Numbered from the stretch's first letter, positions 31,760 through 43,445 are shown. The stretch: DNA of 64,000 nucleotides from Ashinkailepas kermadecensis (GCA_034440615.1 JAOTOM010002949.1:61494-125493); one strand, 5' to 3'. Notes: a model not told the origin generated them from the sequence alone. Numbers and translations are program-made.

Positions 31760-32197
31760 GTGATCGAGACGCTTCATGGCAGTCCCTCTCTTCCTCGACT
31801 GACTCGACTGCCCGTCATGCAAGACCCTTGGACTATGGATGCCGGCCAGTATGCAGCCCGTTTCCGGGTTCACCCTTCCGCCATAGCGACCGATGCAACT
31901 CCGACCTGCCTAGGCTTCGCCGATCGTGATGCGGAAGTATCCTACCCGCTGCTCGGTCCGCTCCCCATCTACATCGCTGAGCTTCTCGCGGTGTACATTG
32001 CGATGGACTGGCGTCTCGAAGTCACCATCTACTGTGACAACACTGCGGCGCTTTATAACGCCCACAAAGGGCGATGCCCTTCCGCCTGGCTGCCGTGGGT
32101 TCTGTCGGTCTTTCGTCACCGACGTTCCAGTCTGCGGTATGTGCCTACGGCGCAGAACCCGGCTGATGGCCCCAGTCGATGGGGACGCCCGTCCTAA
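31760..32197 (+). pseudogene. RNase H of the same element, hepadna-like signature
   Basis: Reads AIATDATPTCLGFA, then PLPIYIAELLAVYIA, then YCDNTAAL, and ends RYVPTAQNPADGPSRWG. The acidic residues in D-A-T-P, A-E-L-L-A and C-D-N fit RNase H catalytic positions. The C-terminal N-P-A-D-x-P-S-R is shared with hepadnaviral polymerases, and a looser A-D-x-x-S-R with DIRS elements. It follows the RT after a frameshift and a region (31.6-31.76 kb) with a GATGATGATG run. Confidence 0.75.
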
Positions 32198-32880
32198 GTG
32201 ACGGCCGCCGCCGTTCCCGGCACTCTGTTTTTGGCCTGTGCCTCACGACTGTGTGCATTCTCGATGTTCGTACATGTTTGTCTCCTGTTATCAGGATTTC
32301 GGTCTGCAACTCCCACATGTATGTATTGTATTCATGAGTGTTACTGTACCCCGATGGCCTCGGGCCCTATGGGCCCTACGCTCGGGTGTCCCCCATGATG
32401 AATAGTATTGGGCTTTCCAATCTTGGTCCTGCCCAAACCTTTTTTCATTCTTATCCCATTTATGTGCCACCATTGTGCTCGCCCGCCGCGCTGGTTCTCC
32501 TATTATGGCTCCGACATTGCCGAAGCGCCTTATCTGTGACGTCACGACCAATCAGGCTCCTGCATGATTGCGGCGGGAGAACTTCACTCGGTCCCGTCGA
32601 CGTCAGTCGGACGGACGCGCTCGCTGAGGTAGGACGTGTACTTTCTTGGTCCCACATACTTTGGTGTTCCCGTCAAGAAGGGGGAAACAAAATTAAAAAA
32701 TTAAAAAAAAGTTTGCCGCCAGTTGTCAAGGTGGAAACACATCGCTGTGGAGCTCCTGCTTTTCTAGATAAGTCGTTACCAGTATACCAGGCTTAACTGT
32801 GGATAGGTATTTAGCAATTACTTCTGTGCATATATTTGCATAGCTTTAACTCGTAAGTTTCTTTTTTGGCAAGCTGATTA
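32198..32880 (+). other. 3' region of RT-RNase H element, no gene
   Basis: No LTR or inverted repeat matching the 29.3-29.6 kb side was found by eye. It ends with an A-rich stretch (AAAATTAAAAAATTAAAAAAAAG at 32690-32710) that could be the 3' end of the element. Confidence 0.4.
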
Positions 32881-33181
32881 TAATATTTATATCTAGAGAC
32901 GCTGCCCAGCGCCATTTTGTCCATTCTGTCTGTCTTTGTCTAGTGTGTCAGTGCTTTCAGCTACTTATATAATTTTTGGCAGTTATTCAGCGAGTGATTT
33001 CTTCCTTCTTTAAAACCACTGTCAACTTTCTGCAGAGTGATTACCTTGTAAGTGCTGCATAGTTAGGAACTAGCATATATCTAAACTTTGTCGGTTATTT
33101 TGCTCTGCTCTGTTATTTGGTAAATAATTTTGGAGCAAGATATTTTTCAATTTCAATCTAGAATAAGCTGCAGCCTTTAGG

Positions 33182-34138
33182 ATGGTTAACACCAGGATGC
33201 AGGCACTAGAGGATGAGGTTAGGGCCCTTAAGGCAGAGCTTTCCAAGCTCAAAGGTTCCCTTGCTTCAAAGGGCAGGCCAGAACGTAAGGGGCAGTCTGT
33301 AGCAGGGGCATCCTATGCCCAGGTGGTCACAGGCCACCAGGTAACTGTAGCTTCCCCTGCTGTGGAGGTGGCAGGGAGATCTGAAGAGGTAAGTGTTCCT
33401 AGTGAACATAATATTTATAGTAGCTCACAGGAGGGGCAGTGGTTTAAAGTCAAGGGGTGGAGGATTTGGAGGCGTGAGCCTAAGCAAGGGGGCAGTGAGT
33501 GGCAGGTGGTAGGTGGTAGGAGTGGGAAAAAACCTAGCGAAGCAGCTCAACAGGCAGTAGTAACAACATCCAACAGGTTCCAGGCATTGGAGGACTGCCC
33601 CCAGGATAGTGATAGTGATAGTGATAGCAGCAAGGAGAAAGTGCTAGTCGTAGGAGACTCTCGTGTGCGGCATTTGGATAGGGTATTCTGTAAAGGTCGG
33701 AAAGGTAGGAGGTGCATCACCAGGCCTGGTGCCAAAGTTAGAGACCTGGGCCAAGTGGTCGCACAGGCCACCAGCGAAAACCAGTTCAGTACAGTTATAG
33801 TGCAGGTAGGAGTGAACAACATAGGTCCTGCTAGGAGTGAGGAGCTGATGCAGGACTACAGGGCCCTTCTGGCCACCCTGAAGCAAAGCAATAGCAGAGT
33901 TATTGTGACAGCTATTCTGCCTAGGGCTGGAGTCTCCCCTGAGTGGAGCTCTAGGGCACTGGCAGCCAATGCCAGGGTAGGTAGGCTTTGCAATGAGTTA
34001 GGTTTGACTTTTGTTGACAAGTGGTGCAGGTTTTATGGCTCATCTGACCTCTATCAGAGGGATGGCTTGCACTTCTCTGAGAAGGGGGTGCAAGTGTTAG
34101 GCAAAGTATACGAACATGTCCTTCAGGGAAACTAGATA
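33182..34138 (+). CDS. CR1 LINE ORF1 with SGNH-esterase-like domain
   Basis: 317 codons. The N-terminal coiled-coil stretch is MQALEDEVRALKAELSKLKG. The SGNH/GDSL-like domain starts at about residue 155: VLVVGDSRVRHLDRVF (block I, Ser in G-D-S), VIVQVGVNNIG (block III, G-x-N) and YQRDGLHFSEKGVQVLG (block V, D-x-x-H). Esterase-type ORF1 proteins are known in CR1-group LINEs, where they may help handle lipids or RNA particles. The frame is intact. Confidence 0.9.
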
Positions 34139-34331
34139 ATGGGGTGGGGAGGGAAGAATTGGCATTGCCATCTCAGGGATATGTCAATAGTGACAGCATA
34201 GGCAATAGAACCTCACAGTCAGCAAATAGGGGTAGCAGTAGATCAAGAGGGCAGAGTGGTGGCTCATCCAGAGATGATAGAGCTACTCAACATAAAAAGC
34301 CAAAGATGGTCATGGAACTTTTGTTAAGTGT

Positions 34332-37044
34332 ATGATGCTTAATGCTCAGAGCATTCGATCCAAATTTGATGAGTTCAAGCGTTATGTTGCTGAGGAGAAA
34401 CCAGATTTTGTTTGCATTACTGAGGCATGGGTCAGTGAGGGATATTTTGGGGATAACTTGCAGGACTATGAGATCCAGGGATACAATATGTTTTCATGCA
34501 ATAGGGGTCCAGCAGTGAAAGGGGGTGGTATAATGCTCTATGTGAATAGCTTATACAGTTCTCAAAAAGTAGTAGATGGGGTGAAAAATGTGTCTGTGGA
34601 GTCCATTTGGCTTGATGTTGCTGTGGGAAAAGGCAACAACAATAAACTGAGGATAGGAGCTTTGTATCAATCAGGAACCTTGCCACATTCTCAGCAACTG
34701 GAGCTTGATAAGGTGATTTGTGAGGAAATCAGTAGAAACTTTCAGAGGAAATGCCTTATTCTTGGTGACTTTAATCTAAAAGGATATGAAAATGTTGGTG
34801 TTGGCTCCCCATCATGTAAACTGTTTAGGAAATGCCGACTTGACTGTAGGAAAAACTCTGGGAAGAAGTGACCATAACATAGTGAGATTCAAGGCACAGG
34901 TATCAGGGACAATCAAGGATAATTTGGCAAAGATTCCAAATTTTAACAGGGCAGACTTTGCCTGCATGAGAGAGGTTTTAAGTGCCATAAAATGGGAAGA
35001 AGAATTCTTTGATTTAAATGCCTGTGAAATGTGGGAAAAGTTCAAATCCTACTTGAGGGAAATTCAGATTAGAGATGTCCCCCAAAAGCAAAGGCGCAAA
35101 CGAAGGGTAGGAAAGCCAGCATGGCTTACACCACATGTGATGAAAGCAATTAAGGCTAAGAAAGGTGCATTTAGAGTATTAAAGGAGGCTTCAAATATCG
35201 TAAATCTAAGGTCGTATCAAAAATCTAGAGACTCTGTGAAGCAGAAAATCAGAGCAGCAAAACGAGCAAGAGAATTGGATTTGGCTAGGAACTGTAATGG
35301 GGACAGTAAAAAGTTCTTTAGTTTCTACAAGCTAAGTAAAGTTTCAAGCACAATTGGTCCACTGGATGTAAATGGGACTATATTGAGTGAGGATAGTGAG
35401 ATGGTTGAGGAGCTGAGCAAGCAGTTTAAATCAGTGTTTACAGTGGAGGATGTGACTAATCTGCCAACCGTGAACCACAGTTCAGTGACGGGTGATCAGA
35501 TACACGATGTTGATTTCATTGATAGTGATATTGTTTTCAATTATATCAGAAAAATAAAGACAAACAAGGCAGCAGGACCCGATGGAATTTATGCTAGGGT
35601 ATTGCGGGAAGCTGAAAAGGAAGTGGCAATTCCACTTAGTATAATATTTTGTAGATCAGTTTCGCAAAATGAAATTCCAACAGATTGGAAAAGGGCAAAT
35701 GTAGTTCCTATTTTCAAGAAAGGAGAAAGAGGGAAAGTTGAAAACTATAGGCCAGTAAGCCTCACATCCCTAGTCTGCAAGGTACTCGAATCAATTATCA
35801 AGGATAGAATAGTTAGTTTTCTGGAAGGAAACAGATTGATTCAAGATACTCAACATGGGTTTAGAAAAGGGCGATCGTGCCTGACAAATCTCTTGGACTT
35901 TTTGAATTTTGCTACAGAACAATTTGATCAGGGAAATCAGGTTGATGTAGCATATCTTGACTTTAGTAAGGCCTTTGACAAGGTACCCCATAAACGGTTA
36001 ATGATGCAGCTTCAGGTCCATGGTATTGCAGGTAGCATCCTAAAATGGATAGAGTTGTGGCTTTCAGATAGACAGCAGAGAGTGATGCTAAATGGTACAA
36101 AGTCATCATGGCAAAATGTTCTTAGTGGAGTCCCCCAGGGGTCGGTACTGGGGCCACTATTGTTCATTATATATGTGAATAGCATTGAATGTGGCCTAAG
36201 CAGTAAGGTTTTGAAATTTGCGGATGATTTGAAGATCTTTAGGGCAATAACAGGGCAAAATGAGCAGGTTTTGCTGCAGAAAGACTTAGGCGAGCTAGTG
36301 AAGTGGTCTGAAAAATGGCAAATGAAGTTTAATTTTGATAAGTGCAAAGTCATGCATGTAGGTAGGCAGCATATGAAGGCTCCATACTTGATGGGTGGCC
36401 AAGTACTATCTGTGACTCAGCAGGAGGACTTAGGTGTTATTTTGAACAAAAAATTGGGGGCATCAGAACAGACCAAAGAAGCCAGGAAGAAGGCACTAAG
36501 AATGCTTGGGGAAATACAGAGGAATGTGTCATATGAAAGTGAGGAGGTCATCAGGAAGCTTTACTGTGCATATGTCAGGCCACATTTGGAATACTGTGTC
36601 CAAGCTTGGTCCCCTAGTTATGAGAAAGATTGTTGGCTTTTAGAGAGAGTACAAAAGAGGGCAACAAAAATGGTTACTGGTATAGGCAACCTGGAATATG
36701 AGGAAAGACTGAAGAAATTGAACATGTTTTCACTTAGATATAGAAGGCTGAGAGGAGATCTCATCGAGGTTTTTAAATTTGTTCATGGTCAGGAACAGGG
36801 ATATCTCAGGGAAATGTTTGAATTTAACGGAAATGATGCAATTAGAGGTCATCAATTCAAAATTAAAGTTAATCACAGCAGGACAAGGTTAAGACAGTCT
36901 TTCTTCACCAACAGGGTAGTAGAACACTGGAACCAGCTGCCAGGAACCATTGTCAGTAGCAACACACTGAACATCTTTAAAAACGGCATAGACAATCATT
37001 ATAAGAATAGGGGGATTGTTTTTCTGTATTCCAGGGAAGGTTGA
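34332..37044 (+). pseudogene. CR1 LINE ORF2 with internally deleted endonuclease
   Basis: The endonuclease starts at LNAQSIRSKFDEF with ITEAW and LILGDFNLKG. SDHNIVRF follows only about 35 codons later in a different frame, although family members have roughly 75-80 residues between these blocks. So a deletion plus frameshift near 34.79-34.87 kb disables the endonuclease. The RT then runs open to 37044: YRPVSLTS, GFRKGRSC, DFSKAFDKVPH, GVPQGSVLGP and FADDLKIF, then YVRPHLEYC and HWNQLP. The product lacks an RNase H. Confidence 0.9.
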
Positions 37045-37419
37045 TCGACAGGGAGGAGTGGGAGTTGGGAGGAGTTTGTAATTGTTGACTGTGTTATGAA
37101 ATAGCAAGTGAGTCTCTTATGTTTGTAATTGTTGAGTGTATTATGCAATAGCAAGTGAGTCTCTTATTAAGTCTGAACGCTTTATGAATTTCTGTGGGAT
37201 GTGCCTAGCAGTGGATTCGGCACCTTCCTTCGGATGTGATGCTGATGAGTTTGTCTATGGTGGCACGATGGGTGTGATGGGAGGAGCTTGTGATTATTGA
37301 GGGTGTTAGGCGGTAGCAAGTGAGTGGTGTTAGATGGGCTGGGATATATAGTTTCCTAGGAACTTGGGATAAGGGATTGATTGGGGTGGGAGTATGTACA
37401 TTCTAGTACCTTTTCTAGA

Positions 37420-37659
37420 TAGGGGGATAATTTGGCAATTTTGGAATTCGCATGTGTCCATCGGGGGATATATATTTCAGACAATTTTAAGCATTTTTCC
37501 AATATATATTCTGTTTCGATCTTCCAAAAAAACCTACTAGGGCCAAATTACTTTTTCGTGTCCGGCGCCGCTCGGCGCGGGGCGCAGGCACGGCGCCATA
37601 AGGGCGGCCGGCCCACCGCCCGGCGGCTGAAAATCGCCTCTATCGGCAGCGCGGCGGCT
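37420..37659 (+). repeat. Left TIR of DNA transposon
   Basis: Inverse of 41991-42235 with over 90% identity by eye. The outer half is AT-rich, the inner half strongly GC-rich (CGGCGCCGCTCGGCGCGGGG). Confidence 0.92.
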
Positions 37660-38220
37660 AACACTGCACGGATACCCGGCACGTAGCCAGGATTTTGCTC
37701 AGGGATGGGGCCACGGCCCAAAACACCGGCGAAATGGGTCGCCAATTCACGCTTTTGCTACCGGAGAGGGGGGGGCGGTTTGCTCTCTGAGGGTTTTGAA
37801 ACAAGTCTTTCCATGCAACGATACATTTTTCGGTAAAACTAACATTTTCGAGCGGAAAAATCAATTTTGGCAGCTAAAAGGCTTAAATTAGATCGTTCGG
37901 GGGGCAAGGCCCCTGTGACTCCCCGGGTAGGTCACTCACCGGCGCGCTGTACGCTATTATATTCAGTAGGTACTCAATGACCGTGACAAAAGGTAAATTG
38001 AGTGTGCAGTAAATATCGTTAAATTACCTGTAAAAGTTAATCCCTTTTAAGCATCATCCGTTGATGAACGTTATCCGATCTCCTCTTCCGATCCGATTGC
38101 ACCTTGAAAACTCCGCTTGACTGTGCCTAACCTGTTTCTCTTACCTTGCAGTTGGTGACACCTGGTCCTGGTCCTGGTGTGCGACACTGATGAATTTCGC
38201 TTAAACCGAAGACGGCCGCG

Positions 38221-41034
38221 ATGCCGCCCAAAACCAGAGCAATGTCTGGCGGGATCGATCCCGATGTCGTGTTCCCGGCAGTTCCAAAGTTCATCCCGGC
38301 ATCGCAACTCCCCACTCTCAAAAGTGTGATTGGCGTCCTCCGGCATATCACCACTGCCAAGACACCACACGAAAAGGCGGTGAGGGAGGTGAGCAAGCTG
38401 GTAGCCGCCAAATGGTTTCACGACACCGTCTACTGTATCTCACTGAACGGCGTGGTCCGAAGGATGGACAAGCTGTGGAAAACTTTCCGCGAGGGACGGA
38501 AGAGGATCGCCACTGGACAGGGCGGAAAGCCCGTTAACGAGTTTAAAGAGCTGGCGGAGCAGGCCGACAAGTTATTTGACATTAGAGCGGACACTGCGCT
38601 CCAAGAGGAAAAAATGCAAAGCCGAGTGGGGAGTCAACATGTCTCAGTCCGAGCAAAAATACTACGATGACCAGAAGACGGAGAGACAGATGCACTGCGA
38701 CAGAGGAGTTGATCCTGTTTGGTACCAAGCAGTGATGAGGAAGGAGAGGGCGCGGGAGAGAGAGGAGCGGTACAGACAGGAAAGGGACCAGCAGTTCCAG
38801 TTCAAGGACATTGCCGAAATAGAGGACATGCTGTCGGCCGAAGGGAATATCGTGTCGGCCTCGTCGACGAGTGCGGACGTGACCCCGGAGAAAGTGACCC
38901 CTCAGGCGGCAGACAGTGGCAGGAAAAAGAGGAAGCTGTTCGTGTCAGAGTTAGAGGAGAGCGAGATGGAGGAGATTCCAGCCAGGTTGGCACACGTACG
39001 GGACAGCGAGCGGAAGGTCCGGGACTCACTCTACCTCACAGTGGGGAACCTGGTGGGGAGGGGGGATGTCGTTGAACGAGGCCTGTGTGGCGGTGGTCGA
39101 GGTGGGGAACGGTTTGTTCGAGCGGAAATGGAAGCTGCCGGCGGAGGATTCAGAGCTGTTTGACCTGGACACTCTGCCTACGAAGGCCAGCATTCGTCCC
39201 AAGCTCAACTTGATTGAGGCGGAGGCCCTGTCTCTCGCCGTGTCAGAGGTCAGCCATGCCAAGGAGGGTGGTCGGACAATCACTGCCGCAATCGACTCCA
39301 CGACAAAGCGCAGAGTCGGAAAGTTCGCCACACAGGGGATCCACGTCGGGAGAAACGTTCCCATCCCGCTCCCGCTAATGGGGATCGCTGGGGAGTCCAC
39401 CGACGAAATCGCGCTGCAGATCGACTGCGGTATGGAGATTCTGGCGGCTGTCCAAGGGAAGACCGCTAAGGAGGTGTACAGTCTCATTGACGTGCACATG
39501 ACTGACAGCACGGTACACAATAAGGGGTTCGCGGCCGTGCTGGCCGAGATGTACGACCTCGACAAGCAGGCCGGCCAGATTTTCTGCGGCTCCCACACCA
39601 CGCTCGGGTTCTCCAACGCCCTCAACAAGAAAGTGGCTGCAATTGAGGCTGACATGAAGGTGGATCAGGTGCTGAGCAAATTCATGGTGGGAATGGAGCT
39701 TGACAGCAAGCACAGGAGCCTGGCCGGCCAGGCACTCGACATGGTGCTGAAGCTGATTGCGCCGGAGTACTCCCACAAGGCCTGGAACTGCAATCAGCTC
39801 TACAGGAACTTCCTGGAGCAGAAGCAGGTGGAACTGGTCCTCTTCAGCTACAAGGATCAGCGTTTCGGCTGCTTGTCCCGGGCGGCCGGCGTACTCCTCT
39901 TCAACCTGCCGCACATCGAGATGTTCCTCTCCCAGAACCCACACATCAGCAACCGACTCGCCTGCCTGGTGAGAGAACTGCTGGAGCTTCCCTACCTCAG
40001 GGTGGTGTTTGCTGTGTTCGCCGCGGTGGGCGTCCATGTCATCGAGCCCTTTTACTGCATGACAATCGACAGCCAGTCGACCCACTCGAGTCTCAAGACG
40101 TTCTACACCCAGCTCCACTCCGACCTGGGCAAGGTGGCAGACGACAGGTTCTTCGCCCTGGAGAACCCCAGTTCGAGTCTGTCAGTGAGGAGATGTTTGG
40201 CGGAGTGGTGGCCAGCTATGGTGAGTCTGTGGTCGGTGCCATCAGGGAGGCGGCCGCTGAGAATATGGATGACGCCGTCGACCTCCTCAACATCTGCCTG
40301 CCGGAGCTGCAGACCGTGCTGGCCCGGCAAAGGAGGGACTACGGCCTGGCAGAGGAATTCCCTGCTGAGTTCCCCGTGTTCGAGCAGGCAGCGAACATTG
40401 ACGACACCCCGGTGAACAATCTAGCGATGGAGAGGCAGTGCGGAACGGTGGACTACCGGCTGAAGAAGCTGCAGACTCTGCCGGCAGTCAGCCGGTCCAT
40501 GGTCCTAGCCCGGGCGAAGGAACTGCGGGAGGGGAAAGAGTCTGAGTTCCGATCATACAAGCTGCAGGTGGCGAAAAACAGGAGGTGGAGCTGGAGTGGT
40601 CGGAAAAGACAAGAGAGAAGTTCGCTCAGGGTGCGGGGGAGCGACAGTTGGCCGCCCAGACGAAGGAGAGGAAAAGACTGGACCTGCTGGACCTGCTTAA
40701 GGCGGATGGTGGGCCCTTCACAGACGCCGAGCAGGTCCAGACGTACCTCGCCAGACCGGAACTGGAAGAGAAGGCGAAGCAGCAGAGGCTGAAAAAAGAG
40801 CTACAGTTCGCCAGAGAGAGCTCAACAACGCTACCCAGGGTGGATCCGCTCTTCCGCATCCAAGTCACCCTGCCAAACAACAGGAGGCGGGACAAGACCT
40901 CCAAGGAGTTTGGAGACTCCCTGATGGCCTTCCTGGGCAAGAAGGCCGAGTCCGCGGCCATGGAGTACAGGCTGTTCAAGTCCTCGCTACGGAAGTTCAA
41001 CCCGGAGAGCGACCGCAGCAACGTCAACAACTGA
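38221..41034 (+). pseudogene. Transposase pseudogene of the TIR element
   Basis: Successive frames make about 930 codons: MPPKTRAMSGGIDPDVVFPA (38221-38610); WGVNMSQSEQKYYDDQKTER and VDPVWYQAVM (38606-39060); LNEACVAVVEVGNGLFERKW through AAIDSTTKRRVGKF, DVHMTDSTVHNKG and IFCGSHTTLGFSNAL (39066-40170); NMDDAVDLLNICLPELQTVL (40193-40590); and EWSEKTREKFAQG to FNPESDRSNVNN (40600-41034). Asp residues in A-I-D-S-T-T and M-T-D-S-T suggest an RNase H-fold transposase. At least four frameshifts are needed (about 38.6, 39.07, 40.18 and 40.59 kb; the first at an A-run), so the copy is dead or the assembly has indels. Confidence 0.8.
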
Positions 41035-41435
41035 GTGCTGACCCTGCCGTTTGCTGCCGTTTGCCGTTTGCGTTTGCTGTGAAATGTTTTGTTGTTTGCT
41101 GTTTTGCTGTTCAGTCCTCCCTCCAGAAATTCAACCTGCCGACCGCAGAAACGTTAACAAAAGAGTGCTGAACCTGTTGTTTGCTGTGAAATTTTTTGTT
41201 GCTTGCTGTTTGATGTTTTGCTGTTCAAGTTCTCCCTCCGGACATTCGACACGGAGAGCGACCGCAGAAACGTCAAAAACTGAGTGCTGAACCTGTTGTT
41301 TGCTGTGAAATGTTTTGTTGCTTCCTGTTTGATGTTTTGCTGTTCAAGTTCTCCCTCTGGACATTCAACCCGGAGAGCGACCGTAGAAACGTCAACAACT
41401 GAGTGCTGAACCTGTTGTTTGCTGTGAAATGACGA
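41030..41435 (+). repeat. ~120-bp tandem repeat of the transposase C-terminus and stop
   Basis: Text coding FK(S/F)SLR-F-x-x-ESDR-NV-N followed by TGAGTGCTGAACCTGTTGTTTGCTGTGAAATG recurs with starts near 41033, 41162, 41281 and 41400. The last codons of the transposase and its 3' flank are thus repeated about four times. Confidence 0.85.
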
Positions 41436-41990
41436 CGGCGGAAGCTGCTCAAATACAAGGGTTGAATTTTTATTAGAAAGTAGTTATGTAGGTGTGAAAT
41501 TCATCGACATTTACTAATGCATGGTTACCGTTACAAGCGCCTTTGTATTTAAACAGCGGTTCCATATCACGGGCTATATCACGGGCGTCATTCGTGAAGC
41601 TACAGGTCCTATTTTCATTTAGCCAGGGTTCAGGTTAATCACGTTCTAGGTCACTTAACGAGGCGTTTCAAGCTAAGCCCGAAATAAGGCTAAACACGAA
41701 AAGTTATTGAACGTTTGAGATCATTTAACAATCGAAACACAACATACATATATTGGAAAGGCACTTCAGTTGTTTAAATTATTCATCACAAATAGAAGCT
41801 TTCTCAGTTGGAATTTTTATGCAGACTTCACCCTTACCTGAATGACCGGTGGCCGCAGCGCTATTGAGCGTCATATGTACGACCCGCACAGGCCTCGATA
41901 GGCTAATACACTCTATTTATCCTTTTGTCAAAATCAGTGAGTACCCAGCACCTACATGCAAGATCCCGCACAACGTACTGGAGCATCACC

Positions 41991-42235
41991 AGCCGCCGCG
42001 CTACCGATAGAGGCGATTTTGAGCCGCCGGGCGGTGGGCCGGCCGCCCTTATGGCGCCGTGCCTGCGCCCCGCGCCGAGCGGCGCCGGACACGAAAAAGT
42101 AATTTGGCCCTAGTAGGGTTTTTTTTGGAAGATCGAAACAGAATATATATTGGAAAAATGCTTAAAATTGTCTGAAATATATATCCCCCGATGGACACAT
42201 GCGAATTCCAAAATTGCCAAATTATCCTCCCCCTA
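41991..42235 (-). repeat. Right TIR of DNA transposon
   Basis: Inverse of 37420-37659. It contains a T-run of eight where the left copy has a six-A run, and an extra GG near the tip. Confidence 0.92.
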
Positions 42236-42379
42236 ACTGGGCGACTCGGAAATTGTGGTGCTTGTCAATGGAGCGAGATTGTTTAAAATGGTTTCTTAAT
42301 TTTTTATAAAATGCTCTGTACCCGAAGATAAAATAAAGAACCCACACCCCCAACAAAAAAACGGGGGGCCACCAGCTGG

Positions 42380-42757
42380 GGGCCCCCCCCCGCCCCCCCC
42401 CCCCCCCCCCCACCCACCCCCCCCCCGCGGGGAGGGAAAAAAAACAGCGGGGCGGGCCAGAAAAAAACCCCCCCCCCCCGCCCCCGCAAAAAAAAACACC
42501 CCCCAGAATTGTCAAAACAAGAGGAGCGGCGGGGGGGCGCGGTGCCGGCCCCCCCCCCCCCCCCCCCCCCCGGGGCCCGCCTGAGAGGAGGAAAAGGAAG
42601 GAGGGCGGCCCGGTTATTTTTTTTTTTAATAAGTAGGGACACACCCCGCGCGGCACACCCCCCCCCCCCCCCCCCGGGGGGGACCCGGGCGGGGCCGCCT
42701 GTGGCGGGGGCAAAAAAAAAAGGGGAGCCAAAACAACCCCCCCCCCCCAGCCCCGCA

Positions 42758-42807
<50 letters not shown>

Positions 42808-42830
42808 ACCCCCCCCCCCCACCACCTCCT
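42380..42830. repeat. Long poly-C tracts, probable assembly or sequencing stress
   Basis: C-runs of 10-60 bases mixed with A-runs. Open frames coding poly-Pro or poly-Gly are artefacts. The sequence is likely unreliable or highly polymorphic. Confidence 0.9.
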
Positions 42831-42983
42831 CCATCCCGTCCCCCCACCGTCGCCAGCCCGCCCCGCCGCCGGCCACGCGCCCCTCAGACTCATACGAGAC
42901 GGACGACTCCGTCACGCCCTCCCCGCCACACACACGCCTGCGAGGGCGTGAGCACCAACACCACTAATGCAGACACCCACCAC

Positions 42984-43100
42984 TGAATTATTGCTCCAAT
43001 GGATTCATGGAATACGAGGTCTCTCATATCCCATTGGGCAGAATTCAAGGAATATATTATCAAAAATAAACCAATGATTGCCGCCGTTCAAGAGGCGTGA
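42984..43100 (+). pseudogene. LINE endonuclease N-terminal scrap
   Basis: Frames read PMDSWNTRSLISHWAEFK, then IIKNKPMIAAVQEA. This resembles the first 35 residues of a LINE endonuclease (Q-W-N-x-R-G-L..P-x-x-x-x-x-Q-E). It ends in a stop and nothing of ORF2 follows. Confidence 0.6.
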
Positions 43101-43180
43101 CGAGGCGTGATGGCGTGACAATGATCCATATAATTGTAAAATCTTTGGTTATACCCTTTATTCCCAAAACAGAAACACTA

Positions 43181-43445
43181 CATCCCGCGGCGTCGGGCTG
43201 GTCCAGCACCTCGCGGCGCAGCCTCTTGGTGTCGCCGCCACTCCCATCCCGCGGCGTCGGGCTGGTCCAGCACCTCACGGCGCAGCCTCTTGGTGTCGCC
43301 GCCACTCCCATCCCGCGGCGTCGGGCTGGTCCAGCACCTCACGGCGCAGCCTCTTGGTGTCGCCGCCACTCCCATCTCGCGGCGTCGGGCTGGTCCAGCG
43401 CCTCACGGCGCAGCCTCCTGGCGTCGCCGCCACTCCCATCTCGCT
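43181..43445. repeat. 64-bp minisatellite, four units
   Basis: CATCCCGCGGCGTCGGGCTG to GCCGCCACTCC repeats at 43181, 43245, 43309, 43373 and ends at 43437. The unit is not a multiple of three, so frames rotate between units. A GC-rich open frame continues on both strands to about 43.7 kb without a recognised domain. Confidence 0.93.

Larger units (their letters stand above)
32890..37420 (+). mobile_element. CR1-type LINE, nearly complete
   Basis: A non-LTR element with 5' UTR, an esterase-type ORF1, an endonuclease-RT ORF2 and a 3' UTR with repeated AGCAAGTGAGT words. No RNase H is present. The 5' limit is approximate. The 3' side runs directly into the inverted-repeat end of the DNA transposon at 37420. 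Good reading-frame preservation suggests a fairly young copy. Confidence 0.88.
37420..42235 (+). mobile_element. DNA transposon with ~240-bp terminal inverted repeats
   Basis: Left TIR 37420-37659 and right TIR 41991-42235 are inverted copies. They start TAGGGGGATAATTTGGCAA (right end TAGGGGGAGGATAATTTGGC) and run inward to ..AGCGCGGCGGCT. The element is 4.8 kb and carries one decayed transposase on the plus strand. Flanking bases (TTTTCTAGA left, ACTGGGCGA right) show no target site duplication, so one end may have been rearranged. The superfamily is not assigned. Confidence 0.9.

Noticed and set aside
29370..32800. LTRs around the RT-RNase H element
   Set aside because: No direct repeat could be matched between the two sides by eye; a self-alignment would decide this.
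42304..42967. Proline- or glycine-rich protein genes
   Set aside because: Frames run through poly-C tracts that are probably unreliable sequence.
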